From assembly GCA_030248195.1 (NCBI GenBank), contig JASAND010028662.1:1-64000 (forward strand): a DNA stretch of 64,000 nt, in the 5' to 3' direction. The position numbers and the translations under genes are program-made. The DNA is from Trissonchulus latispiculum. Lineage: Eukaryota; Nematoda; Enoplea; Enoplida; Ironidae. A model generated the notes under the pieces. It saw only the letters and a list, made by a program, of their open reading frames with translations. It ran no database searches and was not told where the DNA came from. Position 1 is the first letter of the stretch. Each line of letters starts with the position of its first letter. Below, piece after piece: positions 56,080-64,000 of the stretch.

Positions 56080-56536
56080 GCAAGAGTACATAATGTATAA
56101 GAGTGTGACAGCTGGCAGGCACTCTGTTATCAGCTCTCGAGCCATAGTCTGCACGCTAACGGCCACCCCCCCCCCCCCGCACTTGCGAGCCTAATGGACC
56201 CCCCTCAAATCAGTACCCACTACACAATTGCGTATGCTCACTTTTTAAACCATAACCCACCCCACCTCGCAAATGTGACCTATCATTCGTCAGCTGAAAA
56301 ATGATAGGTCTGTTTCGCGGGGGGGGGGGTTGAATGAGAGGTCACATTTGCGGGGGGCTTCCTTCTAATGGAAAAGAGTGAGCATACGCAATTGCGTACT
56401 GGGTGCTGATTTGCGGGGGGAGTCCACTAGGTACGCAATTGCGGGAGGGTGGGTTGTTAGCGTGCAGAACATGGCTCCAGAGCTGATAATAGAGATCCTG
56501 CCAGCTGTCACACTCTTATCTATTATGTACTCTTGG
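56080..56536. mobile_element. Foldback MITE (family M1), best complete copy
   Basis: Left arm CAAGAGTACATAATGTATAA and right arm ATCTATTATGTACTCTTG are inverted; GTGTGACAGCTGGCAG and CTGCCAGCTGTCACAC continue the stem, and CACGCTAACGGCC leads into a C12 run matched by G runs on the other side. A second internal hairpin (AATTGCGTATGCTCAC) follows. No coding capacity. Confidence 0.88.
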
Positions 56537-57004
56537 TACTAAATATTTCTTAATAATTAAATATACGTCTAGAGCTCACGAAGAATGGTTAGCATCAGGA
56601 AAATATGATCATTCGCAAGAAAAGTCGGCACAATTTTTAAATGTAACAGCACAAAGTTATTAGTTCTGACATTTTTATTATGTCTGAGTACACTTTAAGT
56701 TTTTATCTGTACAGCAAAACATGTTGTCAGTTATCCATTTAACGACTTTGCCTTTTAATACTGTATGAAATGTCAATTCGGATCAACTTTGTTCGTCTTC
56801 CAAAGACAAACCAAGTCTCAAGCCAAAACTAACCAACTTATACGTTTCTCTAGATTTTAAGCATCCTATTAAACAGTATTTTCTCAAGTTTATTTAATTG
56901 GTTCATTAATCTCATCTTGCACTTTTTACTGGGCAATACAGAAACGTATCAAATGTAACAAAAATTGACCTGAATACCTTTATACTCATAAATATCCAGT
57001 TTTC
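56537..57004. other. Intergenic stretch, no gene supported
   Basis: AT-rich, no splice-flanked frame found. Confidence 0.4.
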
Positions 57005-57120
57005 CCCTTAGTGCCACACTCCAGTTGCTTTCGCGATGAGGGGTAGTGCCATACCAAATTTGATACTGGGTCCACGGTATGGCACTGAATAATTGCATAT
57101 CGCAATTACCCGAGGCATAG
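57005..57120. repeat. Small foldback repeat R2, copy 2
   Basis: GTAGTGCCATACCA pairs with TGGTATGGCAC-like sequence (GGTATGGCACTG), and GCATATCGCAATTACCCGAG follows. Related to 29680-29790. Confidence 0.65.
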
Positions 57121-57712
57121 GCAAGGCTACTGCCGGAGCAGTGGACTTTCACCGCATCGTTAACACCCGTTAGCTCCGTTCAGAGGGGTTCCCCCTTGAC
57201 TGGCCAACTTCTTGAAAATCTCGGATAGTTACAAATACAATTAGGGGGTTGTTTTGGCACCGAGGTACCATTCCTTTAGTAATCAATTTCCTGTTGTCGG
57301 CAGACAACAGAGCACTTTGAGTTGCGAGGCTTCAGTTTATCATTTTCAATATCAATCACAAATCGATTTCTTTTCTTTGAGAAGGAGTGGTTTCTGCAAA
57401 GAAAACGGTGAAAGATTTGGTGGACTTTAGGTTAAAAATAACCAAGGTGGCAGTGGTCGTACATAAGGTAAGTGCACACCTAGTTCTGCAATGTTGCAGG
57501 TAGACTTCTTCACAAATCCAGGCTTTTGAAAGTTAAATGTTAATCACTACGTTTCAGTTCCGCATTCTATCGTGAGCAAAACGAAAACCACGAACTTTCT
57601 AAAATTTCAATTTTAAATAGAAGAATTGAGAATTAACCCTTGCTTAACACTGTTCTCTCTTTCTCTTGAAAATAAATATCATTTTCATGATGATGGAAAA
57701 GAAAAAAGCGCC

Positions 57713-57947
57713 TTAAAATAAAGGTTTATCACGAAGCTTCGCTAAGTTTGCCAGTTTTCTTTGCTCATACTCGTAATCTAACATGCCATGTAATATATGC
57801 TCCTCTTCTCGTTTAATAGGATGATACATGCTATACACTACAATATTTAAGTTGGTTGGCATTTCGAAAATCCAGTCGCTGGATTCAGTTTCATCTGAAG
57901 CACTTTTCTCGATCAATTTGTCCGCATTAATAACTTTGGCAACATTC
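57713..57947 (-). CDS. 145-aa gene, exon 2 (C-terminal)
   Basis: Minus strand: acceptor GCTACAGATGTAG supplies one base that completes the CA| codon left by exon 1 (CAG, Gln), then 77 codons to TAA. The peptide NVAKVINADKLIEKSASDET, SSDWIFEMPTNLNIVVYSMY and HPIKREEEHILHGMLDYEYE ends QRKLANLAKLRDKPLF. There is a hydrophobic strand (NLNIVVYSMY) followed by a charged helix with EEEH and EYEQRKL, coiled-coil-like. No signal peptide, so cytosolic or nuclear location is inferred. No family recognised, and no poly(A) hexamer found close by. Confidence 0.6.
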
Positions 57948-58141
57948 CTACATCTGTAGCGCTTCTACCAGGGCTGGTGGACTAAGAAGAAACTGCCTGA
58001 TTCCCTTACACGTCTTCCTAGAGTGCCACAATTTTAGTTCAGTAGATGACATGCGTATATTATAGTAGGATTACACTAGTGGTAGCAACCTGTCTTTCGA
58101 TTCCTTCGAACAACGCCCAATTGCACATTAACTTTAATTAC

Positions 58142-58344
58142 TGATTTCTGAGCATTATACGTGGTTCCGATTCAGCTGGCAATTTCACTGGTATTAAAGC
58201 TCTTCGCGGAAAAGTTGTAACGACAATCAGATTGAACAAAAACCCATCTGTTTCATCCTTCAATCTTGCAACATCTTTAAAGGACATCCATCTCTCCAAG
58301 GCACTAATTGCTACTTCTGTTGTTTTCTGTCTGTCTTCTGTCAT
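58142..58344 (-). CDS. 145-aa gene, exon 1 (N-terminal)
   Basis: Minus strand: ATG at 58344 begins MTEDRQKTTEVAISALERWM, then SFKDVARLKDETDGFLFNLI and VVTTFPRRALIPVKLPAESE before the donor AATCA|GTAATT in phase 2. The 194-base intron and matching phase with the exon at 57947 make an uninterrupted 145-residue product. Helical start, then a hydrophobic FLFNLIVVTT strand. The ATG could instead be internal with a preceding acceptor, as CAG occurs twice just after it. No paralogue elsewhere in the window. Confidence 0.6.
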
Positions 58345-58818
58345 TCACCAAAACATCAGCGTTCACGAAAAATACGCTAACAAATATCGGGAACCACAAA
58401 AATACGGTTTTACTTTGCATTTTCTAACGACTAAGCAGTATTTCTGTTTAAAATTATTTTTCTTTCTTGCATATGTTACGGGTTGGCGATTCTGAACAGT
58501 TTATGGCTCACATGATATTTTCGGTCCGAGTCTTCTAATCCAGTTCCACTCATATTTACACGACCTCTTGATGGTTTTCCGAGTTTTCATCAAACACTTC
58601 TAAAACTAGCACAAGCAACAAATTTTGTTACATGGCTATTATTAGGAGTTGGTGCTATCAAAATCGGGTTATCATGTTTGTGTTCAACCCTAAAATTTTG
58701 GGAATGGCAAAACCCTACTGCTCAAACCAATGTTGTCAAACATTTTAGGGGCTGGGTTAGCTTGAGCTGTTTCAACGCCGATTTAAACCCAGTTGTCAAC
58801 CCAAAAACCTTAGGTCTA

Positions 58819-59059
58819 TTATTTCATTTCATTTATTTTAGTATTAGCCTCTGAGATAAAGTTTAACATCTGCATTAATAAAGGATTTTCAAAACGGTTC
58901 TGCTTCGCCGATAAGTTTATGACTGCATGTGCAACCAACACTTGTGGCATCGCATCGATTGCACCGATTGCAATGTTAAATTTATAAAACTTTCCTTTAA
59001 GGCAAATAATGTAGATCAAGTTTTTCGGGTATATATCTCCACGTGGCCAACTCCTCACT
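58819..59059 (-). CDS. Candidate terminal exon upstream of the 145-aa gene
   Basis: Minus strand: after the acceptor GTTAGCTCATAG, one base plus 79 codons run RSWPRGDIYPKNLIYIICLK, GKFYKFNIAIGAIDAMPQVL, VAHAVINLSAKQNRFENPLL and MQMLNFISEANTKINEMK to TAA. The hydrophobic/polar pattern is that of a folded helical domain. No donor is available before the stop, so it ends a separate gene whose earlier exons would lie higher, perhaps beyond 59.1 kb. An alternative acceptor TTGCCTTAAAG would drop the first 20 residues. Family unknown. Confidence 0.5.
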
Positions 59060-60133
59060 CTATGAGCTAACCCTTAACGTTTTGCTGTCCGCTCTTGGCC
59101 ATCTTTAGTTTCTTAATTCTTCGGGCAGCAGTTTCAGATGATTAGCTAGCATTCGATTTCAGCTTAATCTGAGACGTAGCATAGAGAGAGTTAAAATCGG
59201 GATCCGTTGAAGAGAGAATATAGATTTTAAACGTTTAGATGTTTAAATGTTTGAGATTTTATCTATCGACGAATGCTTATTGCTTCTTACTAAATTCCTC
59301 GGGCGCTCATATTTTAAAGTAAAGTAGTGAACCTCTGTGCCAACTGTTGATATCTCTGTCCATTGTAAGACAAAGGCCCTTATGGAATGTGACTGACTGA
59401 GACAATAGAATGTGTGAAAAATAAATTAATTAATAAATAAATTAAAAATAACAAATTAAATAATAAATAAATAATAAATTAAAATTAACTAATAAGCTTA
59501 AGTAAAAGTAAAACTTATAATAAAACAAAAATGTGCTGAAATATTTCTTAGTTCCAAAGTTTGACAATATATATGTCGTAGCCACGAAAACTTTATATCG
59601 TTGGATTCCCCTCAGATTGAACTTTATGATTATGCTATTTTTACTCACTTTTGCTAGAACCGCTATGCCGGAATTTTGGGTCAAAAAGTGGTATTTTCGA
59701 AAAAATCTTCTTTCAAATTTTGAAGTACCACATAGATGTCAGGTCAATGCTGACGCCTAGGCGGTCCTGAAGATTTAATCGAAAAATGTTTCCACTGAGC
59801 CAGTCACGAGTAGTAGCCAGTCAAAGTCGAAAAAGCGGCAAAGATCAACAGGTTTTGAAAATCGCAAAATGGAATAACTCACGCAATAATCAACCAAAAT
59901 AGTTGAAATTTGGTGTTTAGGGCTTTCAGACAAGGGGGAAAATTCTGAAAAATCGCTGTAGTGCAATGCACCAATTTTTCTGGACATATAAATGCGGCGC
60001 CCTTTGAAATCGCACGGGAAATTTCAAAACATTTTTATGAAAAAATCTCATCATTCCGGTTCAGAAAATATATACTTTATGGTAACTATTTTAAAGCGTT
60101 TTTGAGATATAAATAAAACAATTTGGTCAGACT
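59060..60133. other. Intergenic stretch between minus-strand genes
   Basis: AT-rich low-complexity TAATAAATTAA tract at 59410-59530. 59620-59720 loosely resembles the middle of family T1. No gene supported. Confidence 0.4.
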
Positions 60134-60348
60134 TTAGTGTTGCTCATTTTCGTAAAGTTTTTCGGCCATATCGGTTAAAGCTTTAGTGCTAAATGAATCC
60201 TTCGAAAATTTATACACAACCTTGCTGCATTGCTTTACTCTATGGATGTCACTGATATCTGCGGAGTAATCATCTAGCAGCTTATAAAGTGGGGCAAGTG
60301 GTTCGTGATCACTACCGCCATCTAGTGGATCTGTACCACCATCGCCGT
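60134..60348 (-). CDS. 92-aa acidic small protein, exon 2
   Basis: Minus strand: a textbook acceptor TTTGCAATTTTTTAATTCAG precedes two bases plus 70 codons and TAA. It begins GDGGTDPLDGGSDHEPLAPL, then YKLLDDYSADISDIHRVKQC, SKVVYKFSKDSFSTKALTDM and AEKLYENEQH. The acidic Gly/Asp linker is followed by a compact helical domain of about 55 residues. A decayed paralogue at 37709-37975 keeps the ALTDMA.K.YE..QH ending, so this end was conserved through duplication. Phase 1 entry matches the donor of exon 1 at 61530 (G|AC = Asp). No signal peptide. Family unknown. Confidence 0.65.
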
Positions 60349-60835
60349 CTGAATTAAAAAATTGCAAACAAGACTAAATAAAATATGACACAGGATGAGT
60401 TCCTGAAAATAGAGGTGGGAGTACGAAGATGTAAAGTCTACATACGTTCCGCAAGCTCAAGTAAAAGCCAAGTGGTAATCGAACACAAAGCACAACAAAT
60501 TTAAACATGTTCTTTGAACCGGTTAACGCCGTCAGTAAATGCTTAATTACCACTATTACATATCGGTGATCAGTAAGCGACAATTTGCCTAAAATTAAGA
60601 TGTGAAATAAACATGCATATTATTGGCCCTAAATTGTGCCCTTGTGAACATTTTAAAATGCTTTAATTTAATAATTTAATTACTAAATATAAAACCAAAA
60701 CTGACAACTCTAAAGATGGTTTTGCCTGATTCTTAGCTTTGCAAAGGAGAGCTATTCAGAGATTCACAGTTCACAGTAAGGTTAAACCTGAACTGTTAAT
60801 AAAAACAGAGAACACACCTAGAATGCTACAAAAGA
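60349..60835. other. Intron sequence of the 92-aa gene
   Basis: Part of the 1181-base intron between the two exons; the following 60836-61391 is a foldback element. No other feature seen. Confidence 0.45.
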
Positions 60836-61391
60836 TTTAGGCTCTTATCTCGATTACTCCCCCCCACCACTCAAAATCCTTAAAGCTTGACCAACTGAAC
60901 TAACATTCGGTGTTGGTATGTTTTCGAACGCGCTGAGTTCCAATATTGCAAAATTTTTCGATTTCGCGAAATTCGATTTTTCGATTTCTAAGCGAGGGGG
61001 ATCAAGCGAAACCGAATTTGTCTTGAAGAAATTTTTGTCTTTGAGTTAGCTGGAGCTAAAGATTTAAGATTAAGATGTAAGCTTATACTGAGCTAACGAA
61101 AAGCTGAACCGAAGAACGGACTTCGGATTCATGTTCAATGACCCCGAAAACCCCTACATACATCTTTCCAGCAAAATCGAAGACAAAAAATTTTCGGTTT
61201 CCCTTGGTCCCCTCTCAGAAATCGAAAAAATCGAATTTCGCGAAATCGAAAAAATCTAATTTCGCGAAATCGAAAAATTTTGCAATATTGGAACTCAGCG
61301 TGGTCGAAAGCATACCGAAACCAAGTGTTAACTCATTTGGTCAAGTTTCAAGGATTCTAAGTGGTGGGGGATAATAGGGATAAGACCCAAG
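60836..61391. repeat. Foldback element FB1 copy 2, inside an intron
   Basis: Inverted arms edged by CCCCCCACCACTCAAAA and its complement, with the same CGATTTCGCGAAATTCG core as 1979-2584. Lies wholly within the proposed intron of the 92-aa gene. Confidence 0.85.
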
Positions 61392-61529
61392 ATTTAAGGT
61401 TCTGGGTTCAGATTAATTAAGCTGCTGGTAATATTTGGAATTTTTGGATGTGATTTGAGATTGATGTTTCATCAATTTAAATATGATATTTTACTTGATA
61501 ACTTTGAACAAGACAAAATTATCTTTTAC

Positions 61530-61593
61530 CTGAGCCGATCCTTCTAGAAACACCGAAACGATTGGTATTTCTTCTAGCTCGCTGTCTCACCAT
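61530..61593 (-). CDS. 92-aa acidic small protein, exon 1
   Basis: Minus strand: ATG at 61593 opens 21 codons, MVRQRARRNTNRFGVSRRIG and S, ended by the donor TCAG|GTAAAA in phase 1. The very basic N-terminus (8 Arg in 21) followed after splicing by an acidic stretch suggests a nucleic-acid- or nucleus-directed protein; this is an inference from composition only. The joined product is 92 residues with no internal stop. An M1 MITE lies only 40 bases upstream, so any promoter must overlap it or be short. Confidence 0.55.
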
Positions 61594-61634
61594 TTGTTAC
61601 TAAACATTAGTATGCAGGCTTTTATTATAAGAAA

Positions 61635-61939
61635 CCAAGAGTACATAATACATAAGAGTATGACAGCAGGCATACTCTATGTATTATAAGGCTGTTACAT
61701 CCGATGCGCGCTATCGGCCTACCCCCCCATAAAATGTCAAAGAAATTCGCCCGCTATGTTTACATGCAACAGACGCACGTTGAACCAACTGACTAGTTGT
61801 GTTTTCGTTCTAAAGCGTGCAAGCATAGCGCTCTAATTTGCTTTGATAAGGGGGGGTCTGATTTAGGTGGGGTAAGCCGATAGCGTGCAGAGGATGTAGC
61901 GAGCTGATAATTGACGCTTATCATACTCTTATGTATTAT
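61635..61939. mobile_element. Foldback MITE (family M1), abutting a second copy
   Basis: Starts CCAAGAGTACATAATACATA and ends TACTCTTATGTATTAT directly before the next copy, having lost its last 8-10 bases. Inner runs of C6 and G6 flank a diverged centre. Confidence 0.85.
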
Positions 61940-62320
61940 CAAGAGTACATAATGATAAGAGTGTGACAAGCGTCACACTCTATGCAATGAAGGCAAAAAC
62001 TATGCGATGCGTGCTAACGGCTTACCCCCCCCCCCCCACAAATTGACCCCCTCTCACACCGCCCCTATATGGGTACATAGTTCCAAACGGGGGTCGCTCA
62101 CTCGCTTAGTATATTTTGTACATCTATGTGTTAAGCATACACACTTGCACCCCCTCCCCAAATTGGGCCCCTGTTAATTTCAGCGTGTAATTATGCAAAG
62201 CAGTGAGCGACCCCCGTTTGGACCACGTACCTACATAGGGGCGGTGCGAGAGGGGGTCAATTTGTGGGGGGGGTAAGCCGTTAGCGCGCATCGCATAGTT
62301 TTAGCCTTCATTGCATAGAA
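61940..62320. mobile_element. Foldback MITE (family M1), tail-to-head copy
   Basis: Starts CAAGAGTACATAATGATAAG. Inverted stem includes CTATGCAATGAAGGC against GCCTTCATTGCATAG, AACTATGCGATGCG, then a C12 run and GACCCCCTCTCACACCGCCC, each with its complement on the right. The right outer edge is missing. Confidence 0.82.
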
Positions 62321-62365
62321 CAGGAAAATTGCCATGCCGGAAGTATCGTAAATTTAGTGATGTTT

Positions 62366-62712
62366 CAGACACTGAAACTGAAACTGAAACTATTTTGAGA
62401 AGAGAACTGAAACTGAAACTTCCTTAGGCTACCGACTGAAACTGAAAATGAAACTGAAACAAGTTTAGGTAAAAAATTGAAACTTGGACTATTAAACTAG
62501 TTTCAGTCTTTCGTTAAAACTTTTGAAATTTTGAAGGTATTGCGCTTCGATTCTGTCAATATTGCTGCAGGGTAGGTTGAATAAGCATAAAATTATGCTT
62601 TAGGACAACTCATAAGGCTGGAAAGTGCACTGAAACTGAAACTCGGACTAAGACTAAAACTGAAACTGAAATTATTTCGTACCACCTACTAAAACCGAAA
62701 CTGAAACTAAGA
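62366..62712. repeat. CTGAAA hexamer tandem array
   Basis: Blocks of ACTGAAACTGAAACTGAAAC recur at 62366-62470 and 62628-62712 with diverged spacers. The reverse word TTTCAGTTTCAG occurs sparsely at 49490-49570 and 55160. Confidence 0.85.
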
Positions 62713-62759
62713 TCGTCTACTTAAACAAGAATGCGAAAACATTAACCAGTTATGTCTGG

Positions 62760-63572
62760 GGTAGGTTAGGGTGACAATAACGTTGTCACCGCTACGTTGT
62801 GGGGAAACTTCAAAATACAGGATGTATGTGTAGTTAACATGATATCATTAAAAAAGCGACAGTTCATGGTCCAATTGACTCCGTATGAGTCTGAATCTTT
62901 CAGTGCTCGAAACCTATCGCAATCCTACAACTGGATTCTGGTTCCTACAACCCATCTCATTAGTGAATCCAGGCAGATTCCGCTGTGGGTGCAAATATTT
63001 TTACTGCAAGCTTGGCGTGCAACTGTTTGGCTTGCCTGGCACACATACCGATCGATGCGTTCGTTTTATAGGGTTGCGGGGTGGTTCGTACTCTCCGCGT
63101 AATGACGGATGCTAATATGGGCATATACACTTCTAATGCCACACTTTTCTACTTCGACAAACAGGTCTGCTCATAAGAGTAACCGTTGCCGTCTATGTAG
63201 ATCCGTTAATGGCAGAGCTTCCGTTTGTACCCACCTTGAGATGTCAAAATAAGCACCGACTATATTGACAATTCCAAAAGGAAACCCACAAGCACCAGTC
63301 TTGATTTATAAATTTAGATTGTTTCGGTACGTCTTGTTGGGACACAGACGAGAGGTGATCGGATCGTCAAAACATAGTTTTATCAAATCTTAACCAGTTT
63401 GACAGCAGAATTCCCAAATCCTACAGCGTACGAAATGTGCAAATCACGTCGATCAAATGTACAGCGTCTAAATTGTAAGTGACATAACATTTATCTGTTC
63501 TGCCAGGTTTTAGAGTGTAATTCTCGGTGGACCTTAGTAGTAGCGGTGACTACATTCCGGTCACCCTACAAT
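62760..63572. mobile_element. TIR element with GTAGCGGTGAC palindromic ends
   Basis: Left end GGTTAGGGTGACAATAACG followed by TTGTCACCGCTAC and right end GTAGCGGTGACTACATTCCG followed by GTCACCCTAC are inverted; each end is itself a near-palindrome. About 810 bases. The centre (63090-63180) is copy 4 of dispersed repeat G. Frames of 76-101 codons inside are open on both strands. A solo end is at 15163-15197. Confidence 0.65.
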
Positions 63573-64000
63573 CCCTAAACTCAAGGAAGTGCCTTGTAAA
63601 CAACATTTATATTATTGTTTTTATCAATGACCTATTTATTTTGCTTCAAACTGCAACCATTAGCCTTCGCTAGATTTGCAAACTTAATTCATTTTAGTCC
63701 TAACAATATTTGCAATCGGGTTTACTCCAGTTTAAGTGCAATCCTTTTTACACCATTTTCGTTTTCACCTGATAATTGTAAATTGTCTAGGCAACCAAAC
63801 TGAAGAAAATGTCAAGATCATAGTTGCTCTTGAAACCTGTGATTCTCGATTATTATCCCATTCACCGAATTCACTTCGTCCATTTACTGGTCACACATGC
63901 TTTTGTTTAACTAATAAAAACGTTGGAGCTGATTGAAACAATATATTTCCGCGTGAACTAAACATTCGAACGCAAATTTTTGGAGCCGTGCCCATGCCTA
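63573..64000. other. Window end, no gene supported
   Basis: Two overlapping plus-strand frames (62 and 66 codons) without support. The final bases GCCGTGCCCATGCCTA are the inverse of 5865-5880. Confidence 0.4.

Noticed and set aside
56160..56460. C/G runs as assembly artefacts
   Set aside because: Runs recur at the same structural position in all M1 copies, so they are probably genuine, though exact lengths may be unreliable.
1..64000. CRISPR array, prokaryotic operon or phage region
   Set aside because: No regularly spaced perfect repeats, no long uninterrupted coding runs, and clear spliceosomal introns indicate a eukaryotic nuclear sequence.

Overview
This window reads as nuclear DNA of an intron-containing, AT-rich, very repeat-rich eukaryote, most likely an invertebrate metazoan. 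The supports are short coding exons flanked by GT..AG splice sites, a thrombospondin type 1 (TSP1) exon pair with the usual phase-1 junction, signal-peptide exons, a type I membrane-protein tail exon, TATA boxes, AATAAA signals, a 5'-truncated LINE and dozens of inverted-repeat elements. I cannot name the phylum or species. Nothing looks bacterial, viral or organellar, and I see no CRISPR array.

Layout. 0-8 kb: repeats only (foldback, MITE and G/C-rich hairpin elements) and one short coding remnant near 8.1-8.3 kb. 8.6-14.4 kb: tandem repeats and two copies of a ~1 kb TTAA-flanked element. 15-22 kb: small exons, including a two-exon 3' gene end (17.6-17.9 kb), two signal-peptide exons (18.77 and 20.33 kb), TSP1 exons (20.88-21.5 kb), a decayed coding block (21.5-21.9 kb) and a third TTAA element. 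23.4-24.1 kb: LINE 3' end. 24.2-26.0 kb: further exon candidates. 28-31.8 kb: a possible gag-like remnant and clean TIR elements with target-site duplications. 31.96-33.33 kb: the most complete plus-strand gene model, a small secreted protein with CRE and TATA motifs, three phase-compatible exons and a poly(A) signal. 34-35 and 40-42.7 kb: diverged copies of one duplicated segment. 45-47.5 kb: a minus-strand membrane-tail exon, a decayed gene copy and a 1.06 kb hairpin. 48.2-48.8 kb: a short two-exon candidate. 50-56.5 kb: paralogous relics and repeats. 57.7-61.6 kb: a minus-strand gene-dense stretch with two complete two-exon models (145 and 92 aa) and a third exon. 61.6-64 kb: nested MITEs, a CTGAAA tandem repeat and another TIR element.

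The genes do not form an operon or recognisable pathway. The repeated theme is local duplication of small, mostly unrecognised genes, with one copy intact and relatives decayed, in a landscape dominated by non-autonomous DNA elements. Most coding calls rest on reading frame, splice sites and phase matching, not on a recognised family; only TSP1, the LINE reverse-transcriptase tail and (weakly) an SGNH-type motif and degenerate C2H2 fingers suggest known families. I found no convincing new molecular system. The best leads are the phase-consistent small genes at 32.0-33.2, 57.7-58.3 and 60.1-61.6 kb, and the TTAA and foldback element families.
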